From contig VCCP01000004.1 in assembly GCA_005765155.1 (NCBI GenBank), forward strand, positions 4,030,001 to 4,094,000: a stretch of DNA of 64,000 nt. Reading direction: 5' to 3'. The number at the start of each line of letters is the position of its first letter. The stretch's first letter is position 1. The position numbers and the translations under genes were made by a program. Source of the stretch: Zelopaecilomyces penicillatus. Lineage: Eukaryota > Ascomycota > Sordariomycetes > Hypocreales > Pseudodiploosporaceae. The notes beneath the pieces were generated by a model. That model saw only the letters and a program-made list of their open reading frames with translations, made no database searches and had not been told where the DNA came from. Below, piece after piece: positions 1 to 12,247 of the stretch.

Positions 1-519
1 TTCAGGGCTGCCAGAATATTGAGAGACATCCTCATGATCTGCCAGCCCATTTTCTACGCTGAGCACATCGCCGCTGCAGGCAATGATGTATATCTGTACG
101 ACTGGAACCAGACGATTCTAGAGCCTGTCCTGCAGCATCTAGGCAACCCAGCTGGCTTGGGGCCGATTCATACGGCTGAGTTTGCCTACATCTTTGGCAA
201 CCTTTCTCATTATGATACCGATGGATTTCCCTTCAACCCTACCCCGGCTGACTTTAAGCTGAGAGACAGAGGCTCAAGATCGTGGTCAACCTTTGCCAGT
301 ACAGGAAAGCCAAGTCTGAAGAACCACAACACCTTTCAGGGCTTTACCCCAGCTTTCCGCAACAAGGATAGCCCGCACATCTATATTGCTGGTGGTCCAA
401 ATGAAGGCCTGTCGCCGATTGATGGGCCCAAGGCAAAACCTGTACTGAAAGCGCAGAAGCTGAGGGAAAGATGTGGCTTTATCAACTCGCCAGAGATGAT
501 TGAGCAACTACGATACTAG
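1..519 (+). CDS. Type-B carboxylesterase/lipase, C-terminal part (5' end outside window)
   Basis: The reading frame is open from the first base to the stop at 517-519, so the gene begins left of the window and only about 172 C-terminal residues are seen. The segment GLGPIHTAEFAYIFGN carries the His that completes the Ser-Glu-His triad of fungal carboxylesterases (COesterase, alpha/beta hydrolase fold). The Ser and Glu parts lie outside. The end of the protein has the usual Phe/Trp-rich closing strand region. Such enzymes hydrolyse carboxylic esters and are often secreted. The signal peptide would be upstream, so location cannot be judged. It converges tail-to-tail on the PKS gene, whose stop lies 288 bases away. 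A role in cutting or releasing the polyketide is inference from position only. Confidence 0.85.
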   Translation, partial: FRAARILRDILMICQPIFYAEHIAAAGNDVYLYDWNQTILEPVLQHLGNPAGLGPIHTAEFAYIFGNLSHYDTDGFPFNPTPADFKLRDRGSRSWSTFASTGKPSLKNHNTFQGFTPAFRNKDSPHIYIAGGPNEGLSPIDGPKAKPVLKAQKLRERCGFINSPEMIEQLRY

Positions 520-807
520 TTTAGTTGATGTCCCCTGAGAAAATAATAGCTGGCGCAAGAGGCGCGCAATGAGTAAATAATTCTATCATTCTACTTTAGT
601 GACAGAAGCGTTTCTGATAGCCACAGTCTGTGGCTGAGAAACCCAAAGCATTGACCAGAAACTGTCTGACTACCAACTGAAACACAATTCCAACTTTCAG
701 ACCATTTAATTATCTGAAATGTCCCGTTTACCTTATTTCAACTGAGCACTTGCATTGATTTGTATACATGAGAAGCATGTTGCTGTAATCCATCACTGCC
801 ACCACAT

Positions 808-3800
808 TCAACTCTTTTCCTCACTTACTCTATCACACAAGAGTCGTGCCAGCTCTGAAATAGTAAGACTGCCAGCTAGAAGTTGCTGAAAGGGGACATC
901 AACCTTGAACTCGCGGAAGATCCAATTTCGGAACTCTGCCCCAATCATGCTGTCAAGGCCGTGACTTGCCACCGACTTTTGTTTTGCGTCGACTGATGAT
1001 TCCTCTAGCATCAATAGCCGTGCTAACCGCCGAGTAATGTTGGTAGTCACCGCCTCATGCAGCTGGACGCCTGCCATGCCCTGCTTAATCATGGCGATTA
1101 AACTTTGGGTACCACCTTCGCCAACCTCTGGCCCTGTCGCGCCATCATCTGCCTGTTGCTTCACAGCGAGTGCCATCCAATTGAGGCGAGGATCTTCCTC
1201 CCATGGGATGTAGGCCCCAGCAGCCCTAATGGCACGGCCATAAGGTCTGGGTTGTATGCCGACAACGAGGTGGTCCATTTCGGCAGGCAGTAAACTTTGT
1301 GGAGTCATGGCGATTTCAAAGGCCTCCAGCATTTCCTTTTCAGAGATACCATACATTCCTTTGGATCTGATCGATTGTTCAATTTCGGGATGCTCAGCAA
1401 TGTATCCAATCCCAAAAATTGCAGGTAGGATGAGGGAGACGGCTGGAAGACCACGAGTATGTCGATGACGAGCCAGCGAATCCAGCACTGCGTTAGCTAT
1501 TTGAAGTTGTTAGTAAAATGTTTCTCATACGATCTTTGGAAAGTTATACAAACCAGCACTATAGTTGCTTTGTCCACTCGATCCCAATGTCGAGGAAACA
1601 GAGCTCGTCATGACGAAGAAGTCGAGCTCATCGTCCTTGAAAATCTCATGCAGGTTGAGGCAACCTTTGACTTTGGTATCCGCACACTCTTGCCATTGTT
1701 CAATCGTCATGTTACGGAAGAGGCCATCACGCATAATGTTTGCCGCGTTGACAACACCGCATATTGGGTAATCAGAGTTGATCTGACAGATAGCATGGAA
1801 TAGCTCATCTTGTCGTGTTACATCTGCTCGCAAGGCCACTGCTTCAACCCCATAGCTTTCGAGTTTGCGAATGATTTCCGCCGCAGCAGGATTGTCGGAT
1901 CCAGATCGTGACACAAAGGCAAGATGCCTAGCACCACGGTCAGCCATCCAAAGCGCGACTTGACGACCGAGTCCGCCCAGGCACCCAATAAGCAGATAGG
2001 TAACATCGCTCTTGAGCCTTAATGGCAATCGAGAAGCGAGCGCCTAATGTATCCTAGTTTAGCTTATGATGCTATTAAAAATTTCAGACAGAAATGTTGT
2101 GGTACCTTGAAGGAGACAGACTTGTCATATGTCAGGACAGTTTTGCCGGCACCCAAATCGCTTGGAATAGACTGTACAGCTACAGTGGCTTGAGAAGGCT
2201 CTTTGACAAGACATGGTAGTATTGGGCCAATTCGGCCTGATTGAAGAAGATCCGTGCATCTTTTGAGTAACCTGTAAAGACATAAGTTAGGATGATCAAA
2301 CCTCCAGTGGAAAGTCTCATGTTACTGACCTTGCAACGAGCCGTGGCCGTCGTTCTATCAAATCCGCCAACTCGAATTGAAACGAGCTTATGCCTTTGGC
2401 ACTTGAAAAAAGCCCCTGCAGTGGATGAGTTCCAGCTTTCGTAAGGCCGACGCTTACTATTTTCCCGAAAGGCGCAAGGCTGCGGGAACACTCTGCTATT
2501 ATTGCCTCGTTTGTTGATGTTGAGCACATAATGATGTCTACTCCGACGCCTCCAAGCGCCGTGTCAATCTTGGCGGATAGATCTGCATCAATGCCTGATA
2601 TTATCCTTTCTGCAGATAGTATGTTTTGGGATTGTAGAAAGTCTCGAGTGGTTTTAGAGGATGTAACCACAATGGCGTTTGCTTTGAGAACATCACATAG
2701 ATGAATGGCAGCTTGACCGATGGCTCCCATTCCGTCAACAATAATAACTGTATCGCCTTCCTCTATTCTGGATAGTTCTTCTAGGCCATAGATTGCAGTG
2801 CAATAAGCTGAGGGAATAGTAGCAATTTGAGTCGGTGTGATGGTTGCCGCAATTGGCTGCACGAGTTGGCAAAGTGTACGCTGAAACGTTGAGAGACTGT
2901 CCAGCGCAAAGCCGATGACATTGTCACCAGGAGAGACATTTTCAACATTTTCACCAACTCGAACGACCTCACCAAACATCTCGTGATTGAGGAATGTTGT
3001 GTCATCTGCCCCGTCAGACAATCCAAGGCCAATTGAGGTGACATGAACTTCAACTTGTTCTGGATCAAGGGGTTTCTCGATGGATTCATCATTACGGTGA
3101 AAGACAAGGGATCCATTCTTGAACTGAGCATGAAGTGCAGGGGAGTCGCTCTGATGAAGAGTTATCATCTCGCCAGACTCAGGCACAAACTCACGATTCA
3201 CACTGCGGTGAGAGACGAGGCGACTAACGTATACCACTCCGCCCTTGATGCAGTATTCTGTTTCTCCGTTGCGGCCATTGATGTGTTGGCGCTCAATGAT
3301 GTCACTAATCAAGGCTGCAACGCGATGCTCAGACGTTGACTCTGAATCGTAATCAAGGGTCACAAGGTCAAGGGATCCCTTTTCTTGGCGCAGCACTCGC
3401 GCAGCACCTCCTGTCATGGCATACTCAGGATGGTCGGCTGAGAGAAGACCACCGCAAGTTACCCAAGTAACTGTGTTGGTATTTTCGGTAATACGGATCA
3501 ATCCCTGAAGTTGAACCCCATTTAAATGTGCAAGCAGGGGACCCTCTGTATCAGCAAGTATAATCACCTGCTTACCTGCCACTGAGTCAAGCGAGTCGAT
3601 AGGTTGGCAGTGCACATGCCGGCCCTCATCTATCAACTTGCGTGAAACAACAGAGAGAAGTGAAGATGGTGTGTCTTTGTATATGAGAACGACTCCTTGG
3701 TCAGAAGGGGCATGGGCACCATTTGGTGTAAGGATGGCATCCACTGCGGACGTAATAACCAGACCTTCTGCAAGCATCTCATCAACCCCCGAGTAACCTA

Positions 3801-6800
3801 GCGATCTCAAGATAATATCCCACCACTTTGCAGCTCCCCCTGTCGTTTGTAGTAATAAGCGAGAACCTGTAGTCATGATGCTGCGAATCTGTTCAAGCAT
3901 TTCGGGATTGCCAGGCATAAGTCGGGTGGAAACGATTATGCCAAAGTCTCCAAGATCATTCGTACCCTCCAAGGTATTGGCATCGATGTTAAATGCACTC
4001 GGAGCTTCTTCGCCAGTGTAATTGGAAGTAAAAGCTTCCAAGGCCTTCTTATCAGGAGCTGCAAATGTTATGTTGAAGTCAGGCTGAGCTTCAAGAACGC
4101 GTGGAATGAGGGATTCATCAAAGCACAAGACTCGTGTGGCGGCATCTTTATGGTGAAAGACGTCAAGGACTGTCTCTAGCGACCTATCCGAAAGGACACC
4201 ACCCTCTTTTGCCCAGGAAAGGTAATCAGCGTCAATCTTCCATCCAACCTTGATGTACAAGTCTTTCTGGAGATTGCCTCGCATATTTTGTGGGACGGCT
4301 GCCCCATAAAGAAGGCTTCGACACCCAGAAAGATCAGCCAGCAGAGAGCCATCATGTGCTATTAGCTGTGAGTTGGCAGTATAAGCTCTGTTGCCCACCT
4401 GTGGTACCCAGGCTTGCAAGACACATTTGTTAGCTAGGTGCTCCGGTGAGGGCGGAAACAGTGTAGCTTCGCCGAAGTGTGTTGGAATCGTGGCACAGTG
4501 CATACTGTCGATGTGTCCCAGATGTACTGCTGCGAGAAATGTCTGGATGCATGCATCTAGAACGGTAGGATGAAGTACATAGCGGGATTCAGATTCTACC
4601 AAGCCGCATTCCTTGTGAATCTTCATGTCGCTGCGAGCAGTATGAGTCTTCCCATCCGTATAGATCCTATTGATGTGATGGAATGCAGGGCCCAAATCAA
4701 AGCCAAGTGAGCGGAGTTTATCAAGCCATGTGATATAGTCTGCCCCATGTGGTGTTTTGGGGAGTGAATGAGGCTTGTATTCGTTCCCTCGGCCTTTGAT
4801 GTTAATGGCGATCCTTCCCCGGGCCGTCTCTTTCCAAGCCCCATAGGAGCAACACGAGACGTTAAACTCATACCATTGGCTAGAAACACCGTTGTTTGAT
4901 ATGTCGAGACTGCTCTCTGTAGGTTGAAGTCGAAATATTGTTTCGGTACCTTCGTCGTCGTCTGGGACAACCGTGGCAGAAGAAATGATGACGTCCCGCA
5001 TGGTGTAACTCTGAATGGTCAATGGCTCTTTTGACTGTGCGTTCACCTGCGTGATGGCTTCGATGGCGAGGGCTAAGTAGCCGGCACCGGGTAGCATAAC
5101 TTCACCACCAACTCGATGCTGTGATAACCATGGTAGATCTTTTTGCCGCAAAATATTGCGCCAGGAGGGCTCGAGTGCGGATGTGCCAAGAATGCGGCGG
5201 CCCAAGATGTCGTGGCGTGGTTCAATCATTTGACGGTGCTCCTTGCTCATGCGGGACTCTGCCCACCAAACCTTTGAATAGTTCCAATGATAAGTTGGAA
5301 GATCAACCAAAAAGGAGCCAGAGTGTCTCTCAACTGATCCGCTTTTTGACATCTTTTCAACGCTTGTGACTGCGGCGACATCGAGAGGTACGTCTTTCGC
5401 CCAGAGGTTACCAGCAAGTCTCAACATCTGGTCTCCATCGTGCTCCTTTCGTTTGAGAGTTGATAAGAAGCTCACACATGGATTGTTCATTGTTTGACAT
5501 ATTTGACGGAGTGGACCCGTCAGTGCAGGATGCGGACCGATCTCGATGAGCACGTTAATGTCGGGAACCTCACTCAGCATGGCTTTCACGCCCTGGTTGA
5601 ATAAGACTGGACTGTTTAAGTTTTCTACCCAGTATGAGTTTGGTACCTCCTCCCCATGGTCACCCATCCGTGTCGCTCTCACAGTTGAGAACATAGGCAA
5701 AACTGGAAGTTTTACCACAGTCGGTAGGGTCTCGTTTTGCAAATACTCCTCATATTTTGTTGCTGCGTCTTTCATGTGATGTGAATGATAAGCTTTGCCT
5801 CCAGACTTGACAATTCGAGCAAAAATCTTGTCATTGTCAAAGACCTGTTTCAACTGCTCGATTGCTTCTCTGTCACCGCTCAGAGTTGTCGAGTTTGGAG
5901 AGTTATCGCACGCAACCACAACTTTATCGCTGAACGTATTGCTGTTGAGATAATTTGTCACATCGTTGCGACCAAGCCCAACGGCAAGCATTGCACCATC
6001 CGTTCGAAGTGATGCTGCAACTTTGCCCCTGAAATAGGCTGCCGTGATGGCGCTTTCGGCAGATATTCTCCCGGCAGCGTAAGCTGCGCCAATTTCTCCT
6101 ACAGTTGAAAGTGTCAGTTATAGTTCATCTAATTATTGGGATAAAATCACCTGAAGAGTGCCCAATAGTCGCGACTGGCTTGACTCCCCAATGAGACATC
6201 ATGTCAACCAGCACGATTTGCACAGCTGTGCAAAGGGGCTGTGAATATTCAGGCTCGTTGATTACACTTGTCTCCTCGGACTCGAGTAAAACTTCCTCAA
6301 TCTTCCAACGGGGCGCCTCTTTAAGCGTAGATAAATGGTAGTCCAAGCCTCGAATAGTTTGTAGGACACAAGGGAACAAGTCGAGCAGTGTTGCTCCCAT
6401 TCGTGCCCATTGCGCCCCTTGACCTAATGTCGTCATTTTTTAGATAAATGGGCTTGTAGAGAACAACATTATAATGAAATGATAAATACCTGTAAAAACA
6501 AACGCCGGTGTCCCGGCCTTATCGGGTGCTTGACATATACATGTGCATGCCGCATTCATATCACTTTGGAAAGTCTTTTCATTGCAAACAGCAAATGCTC
6601 TTTTCTTGAACTTCGTGCGTCGAAGTCCCAGCGTATAAGCCAAGTCAAGTAGGTTGGCATCCTGACATTTTGTCGAGATGCCATCAATGTTGCTCTTCAA
6701 AGTGGGCTCATCGTGTGCTGAGAGCAACAACAGATGTGCTCGACCAGCATCAAACTCAGTATGGCTCGCTCCATTGGGAACTCCTTCGAGGTGCGAAATA

Positions 6801-8484
6801 AACTTGTGGCAGCGATAGTCTAATGGAAGAAAGGACTTTGCACTTTCGAGAATGGCGTGAGCGTTAGTCCCCCCGTAGCCAAATGCATTGACTCCTATAC
6901 GATGCAGTGGCGCTGATCTTGGAAAAAATGTAGGTTCAGTGACTACTTTGACGTTCAAATTTTCCCAGGGTACTAAAAACGCCCAACTGTCAGTTACAAG
7001 ACTCGAATCCACCGGAATATGTCTGGACTGTATATAGGAGTAGATCCGTTGAACGTACTGGCAGGATTTAGCTTGTTGATTCCTGTTGTTGGTAAGATCA
7101 TGCCGTTCTCTAAAGCCAATATTGTCTTGATCAATGTCCCCATGCTACTGGCTGCCTCACTGTGGCCGACATTTGGCTTAACCTAATGTTTATTAGGTCA
7201 ATTTTCTTTCGGTTTGGTTGATGGGATGGATTAGTTACATACACTTCCGATGAGAACAGGGCTATCCCGTGGCCTGGTCACCCCCATGGCTTTATGAATA
7301 GCGTCAACCTCAATTGGATCGCCAACTTGGGTACCTGTGCCGTGACATTCCACATAAGTCGTCTGATTTGGAGACAAATTGGCATATTTATAAGCCAGCG
7401 AGATGACATCAACTTGCCCATCAGAGCTGGGATGGGACATTCCGTCTTTGGGCCTTCCACTGCTGCTCCGGCCGTCAGCGTCCATTACTCGAACTTGAAC
7501 AATGACCCATCAACAAAGATAACAACTTACCATGTAGTGGCGGTGCCCCTAATGACTGCTCGAATAGGATCGCCATTTTGAATTGCTGCACTCAAAGGTT
7601 TGAGGTACAATGCGCCAACACCCTCAGCTCGCCCATATCCATCGGCCGCTTCGTCAAAAGTATGGGACTGGTTTGTTGGCGACAAGACACCCATCTTTGC
7701 AGTATTCATGTGCTGGTCCACGGTAAGAATGATGTTGACGCCACCGACAATGGCACCGTCGCATTCCCCCGAAGCCATGGACTTGCATGCTAGATCTAGT
7801 GCATATAGGGAGGCAGAGCATGCAGTATTGATCATCAAACTGTCAGCTCAAATTAGCAACAGTCTCGATTTTCTCAAAACTATGAAATTCAAATTACCTA
7901 GGACCCCGTAAGTCAAAGACATGACTGATACGGTTGCCCAAAATCCCAACATCGACACCAGTGGCAACATACATGTGCCTGAAGTCAGGCTCTTTGTGAG
8001 CCATCTGTTGGAAATCGGTCGCAAAGGAGCCGATAAAACAGCCGGTCCTTGTACCAGCTACTTCATCCAAGGTGGTGCCGCAGCTCTCAAATGCTTCATA
8101 AATCACTTCCAAGAGCTTTCTTTGCTGTGGGTCCATCCACATAGCTTCAACAGGTGAAATGTTGAACATGCCTGGGTCAAAATCTTCGGGTTCACCATCA
8201 AGAAAATAGCCGCCAGGGATATGGAAGCTTCCCGGGCGGTCATTGTTGGAATGTAAATATGCGTCAATATTAAACCGGGACTTCGGCACTTTGGCCATAT
8301 TTGCGATGCCCTTGGACATTAATAGCCTCCACAAGTCGGGGGGGCTGCGGATGTCTCCCGGCATGCGACACCCTGTGATGTAGTTGTTAGCCAGAGAGTC
8401 TTTTTCTTGAAGCACATATAGCCAAATTTCACCTATGCCCACAATGGCTATGGGTTCTGGCCCCTCTGACGATTTGCGAATCAT
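808..8484 (-). CDS. Highly reducing type I polyketide synthase (KS-AT-DH-ER-KR-ACP)
   Basis: Proposed exons (minus strand): 8484-8433, 8372-7898, 7839-7531, 7462-7243, 7182-7059, 6972-6490, 6423-6151, 6098-2330, 2271-2106, 2043-1554, 1496-808; they join to about 2349 aa. The enzyme would condense malonyl units in the cytosol and reduce the chain after each step. Ketosynthase, about 10-435: active Cys in NTACSAS, His in VECHGTGTQVGDP and in KPNVGHSEAA. Acyltransferase, about 550-860: GHSSGE. Dehydratase, about 940-1220: HRVGGEVMLPG and HPTVLDACIQ. Residues about 1230-1600 form a linker with no SAM-binding motif, so the methyltransferase is absent or decayed. Enoyl reductase, about 1620-1900: GMGAIGQAA. 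Ketoreductase, about 1960-2140: GCLGGLG and Tyr in GQSNYSA. ACP Ser near residue 2304 in HGLDSM. There is no thioesterase. Splice sites are clear except the acceptor at 7463, chosen to restore frame. The start at 8484 was chosen because it gives the usual short N-terminus before the KS motif IAIVGIGCRMPG. The product cannot be predicted. Confidence 0.93.
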
Positions 8485-10072
8485 GTTGTATTGTGTCAGC
8501 GGATTCCCAGTTTGAGATAAAAACGACGCTGACAATCCAATCAATCAGAAGGGTGCAACCCTTAATATTAAAACCAACTACCAGCTGTCATCAGAAAAAA
8601 TCGCCAAATGAAGACTCGCGGAGACGAAAATATTAGACAGCTTCGAATTCACTCTGAAAGCTTGTATAAACTCAACCACGTATACGTGGATCACTTGGCC
8701 AGTAAAGAACTTGATTGAATGTGTCAAGTAAAACATGGTGGATGACCGGCTCGTCAACCTCGCTATATATAGGCAGCATGAATTTACAATATTAGCATAC
8801 TAGACTCGGTGCGATCTGCCTCGTAACGTGCAGTGCGGGAAGTGACGCAGCCTTCCAGGGTCTACACGACATTTGGAAGGCCAACCATCGCTGCAGGAGC
8901 TTAAGTCGACAGCCAACGGTGGAAAGGATCCTGCCAATGTACGAAAGCACAACTGTATGTATGTTGGTGATGAGCTTGGCCCCCAAGAAGAAGTTCCTGG
9001 CGCCTATTGTCCTACATGATCGGCTAGGCCCGTCGAGCGCTTGCTAGCCTGGGCTCCACATCAATATGCTTCCATAGAAGCCATGAATGCTGATTCTGAG
9101 TGTAACAGCAAGCCGAAATATCACACATGTTCAACCGTAAACCCTCGACTAATTCAGAAAAGGCAATCGGCTGGGAACCCTCGACCTGGGGAATGGACTA
9201 GAGGTAAACCTAGTTGTAGCTTTTTTTTTCGGTTTTTTTGCGGAACTAAGCTAAAATGTCTTGCCCCAGGATGTTGAGTGTTCACGGTATTCCCAAAACG
9301 GCAGTCCCTTTGGTTTTACACCACTGTACCGTCCGTTGCCATACCAGGTATGTATGTGGAGCGATATTCCATGTGCCCACTTGGCGAATCCTACGAGGAT
9401 TGGCGACGGGCGTGACAGATGCAGTGCTGGCTTATAACATCGCTGATATATCGCTTCTTAAACGATCGAAATCCAGTCTCAATGGCACTTGCGATGGTGC
9501 ATGATGTGGCGTCCTACGAGTTGTCTTTGTGGTCTGTAGATAAGCACTTTGTGACGGCCAGTCTATTTCTGAATTCGAATCAAGGGTCATACAACCCGGA
9601 CCAATCGACTGGAGTGTCTCGGCGTCTTCTGCCTTGGTGGCTGTCGGCACAAGCACTTATCCCGCATCTCGCAGTGGCTTATGAACAGTTAGCCTGATCG
9701 GCACGGCTAGTCAGCCCTAGCTTGTTGGCTCGATAACTTGCCTCATGACAGTCATGACACCACGACAACCTAAGCCACTCTGGAAGTGCCGACCCACTGC
9801 CGCACGTCTCGTACAACATCGCTACGCCGCTTTTGACGGAGTAATGAGGCTGGGGTTGCTGTATCGTGGACTCGAGACAAGGGATGGCGATGAGACACAG
9901 ACCAAACAGCTTGAATGTGTTTGACCAGCTGAGTCGGTTACACATAGCCGCGCAACACGGGTTGCAGATGCCATCGAAAACCGATTCCAGAGTCAACTGT
10001 GTCGTGCTGTTGCATTTCCATCCCGAGCCTCGTTTGTAGCGGCACAAGTCAAACTAAAACCTGGACCCTGGA

Positions 10073-10096
10073 GGTTAGGCGGTTAGGCGGTTAGGT
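10073..10096. repeat. Three tandem copies of an 8-base unit (GGTTAGGC)
   Basis: Three consecutive 8-mers: GGTTAGGC twice, then GGTTAGGT. The core TTAGGC/TTAGGT resembles but does not equal the fungal telomere repeat TTAGGG. With three copies this is a minor local duplication. Confidence 0.8.
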
Positions 10097-10153
10097 CAGT
10101 TACTAAACCGACTGCCCTGCTGCCGCCAATGTAAAGAGGAAGCAGCACCCCTC

Positions 10154-10170
10154 GCGTTGCGTTGCGTTGC
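10154..10170. repeat. GCGTT pentamer repeat, three copies
   Basis: GCGTT occurs three times in a row, followed by GC. The same pentamer is repeated four times at 54322-54343. Confidence 0.8.
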
Positions 10171-10715
10171 CTCCCTGCCACAACTAATGCAGCCTTGTGC
10201 AGCGTCGCGCAGCTGCAAGCTTCCCTCTCAACCATCAACCCAATCAGACGAAACACTGCGTCGTATCAATCACCATCAGATGGTCAATCATGGCCCTGTT
10301 CAGCAGCTTGGAGGGTCACATCAGTCAACCACCTCAGCTTAACTGCCCAATCCTATGGAACTCCTTCGAACCAAGATGTTATGGACCGAATGCCCAGATT
10401 CCAAAGTACAGTTTTCGCCGCGGGTGTCTCAGCCGAGCGACTGTCTTGGATTGGATAGAGATCCTCCTTGAATGCGACAACAACCTTGGGAACTCGCACT
10501 ATGGACCGACCAAATACGACTTACTGGTAGCCCGAATTCCGAGCCTGATTTCGAGTCCTAGTTACAGGTTCTGGCCTTTTGAGAAGCTGGCTATCTGATA
10601 TTGCATTTCGCCCTCCTAGGATGCGAATGCATCGCCTTACTTCTTCTCTTCCCTCGCTTCCTCGTTTGGGCCAACAACTTGTCAGTCCTCTTCATTCGTC
10701 AGCCAAGCCAACACG

Positions 10716-11984
10716 ATGTCAGCACCGGCACCACCATCTATTTCTCCCGCACGTGTAGCTGTAGACACCGGAGGGCGTGTCATTGCCGTGGCAAGCACTT
10801 TCATTGTTTTAGAGATTGGCGTTGTAGCCCTGAGATTCGCTGCGCGAATCATCTACCGGTTGAAATGGGGTGTCGACGATTATCTGATCATACCGGCACT
10901 GATTTTCTGCATCGGCATTTGCATTATTGCTATCGGTGAGTCTTGCCCACCACCCGGATCATCGCCCACAGGAAGGCATTAGTGTTGCTGATGTTAATTT
11001 GCCATGACATAGTCGAGGTTCAAATTGCCGGAGTGGGGCGTCATTTGGATGTTCTCTTCGCCACGAACCCCGAGGCAGTAGTTCACTGGGCCAAAGCTGG
11101 TTATGCTATTGAACAGCTGTATTGCGCGGCCGTGGCTTTCCCAAAGCTTTCTATATTGGCCATGTACCTACGCATTTTTACATCAAAGGCGTACCGATAC
11201 ACCACATATGCTGTTGGAGCTATCATCACCGCAGCAGCAGTGGCAGGAATCATTACGTCGTTGGCATCTTGCCGGCCGTTCTCAGCACGATGGAATCCGC
11301 AGTTGTTTGTGAGCAATTGCATAGACGCTCCTCGGTTCTGGCAGGCATTGAGCTTTCCCAATATTATCACCGACGTCGTGATGTTGCTGCTGCCTCTACC
11401 AGTAGTCTGGCATTTGAAGATCTCCCAAAATCAGAGACTCGCTGTCTCAGGGGTCTTTCTGCTAGGTAGTTTGTAAGTGTTGGATCCATATCCACATACA
11501 TGATTGATAAATGCTGATGAGATGACACCTTTCTAGTGGCATGATTGCAAGCATTATCCGCTTGACTGTGACTTTCCGTGTGACGGCCTTGAGTGATGGT
11601 ACATGGGATTCTGCCGACATCGCCACTTGGTCCCTGGTTGAATCTGGGTGCTACCTGATCGCGGCGTGTCTTCCTAATCTGCGGCCCTTTTTCAAGAGTG
11701 CAACCAAGCACCTCGCACATGCTAGCAGACACTCAAAAACAGGCTCCCACACCGAGCTTAGAGACAGTCCCCGTGTGTCTCAAACAGCAGAGCATCCAAG
11801 AATGGTTGGGTCTAATGATGTAGATTCCTGGTCGGCAACCCTTCATGCTGGCTCTGACTGCGACAGCAATAAAAGAAACACACTAGACGATTGGCAAGCA
11901 CCCATCAGCACCGTGCCTCTAGTCAGGTATCCTGAAAGTGCAGCTCAGAAGCACAACAGGCGCTATGGTGTACAGATGGTGTAG
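10716..11984 (+). CDS. Fungal rhodopsin-domain integral membrane protein
   Basis: Exons 10716-10935, 11013-11472 and 11537-11984 join to 375 aa. The N-terminal two thirds contain about seven hydrophobic helices with the hallmarks of the fungal rhodopsin-like domain (Pfam Fung_rhodopsin family, related to Pth11-type receptors): the first helix is followed by LRFAARIIYRLKWGVDDYL, then a short GVGRH loop, a FPKLSILAMYLRIF helix, and a Cys-rich loop with SCRPFSARWNPQ and a later Cys. The last 110 residues are hydrophilic and Ser-rich, as in the usual cytoplasmic tail. No CFEM domain is present at the N-terminus. Donors are GTGAG and GTAAGT; the acceptors restore the frame exactly. Most members have no known ligand or function. 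A receptor role is family-level guesswork. Confidence 0.88.
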
Positions 11985-12247
11985 GTGGTTTTTTTAAAAT
12001 GTATTATGATGATAATTGGGTGGAGTTCAAGGTGTGTTTCCGAAATATACGGTTGGATGCATGGAACTAGGCGCCCCCTGTACTTGATTTTGTTGGCTTT
12101 TGAATTGGCAATAATAATGGAGATAGAGAGAAGCTCTTGTAGGAAATTGTTTGTATATTTCAGGGTAGTAACAGACAGCGTTTTCATCTTATTGTCTTTT
12201 TTCTAAATCCCAACATATTCTGTCGAAGTCAAAATAACAACAACCAA

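Larger units (their letters stand above)
8485..10715. other. Intergenic, PKS upstream region
   Basis: No convincing gene is seen. The open frames are short, overlap each other in several frames and show no domain. This stretch separates the PKS start at 8484 from the rhodopsin-domain gene and must hold the promoters of both. It contains two short tandem repeats, listed separately, and a T-rich run near 9222-9240. Confidence 0.6.

Noticed and set aside
10073..10096. Possible interstitial telomere repeat
   Set aside because: The unit is GGTTAGGC/T in three copies, not runs of TTAGGG. Too short to support a telomere origin.
10601..10939. 112-codon open frame overlapping the rhodopsin-domain gene
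   Set aside because: It is another-frame shadow of the first exon and has low-quality composition (Arg/His/Cys-rich).
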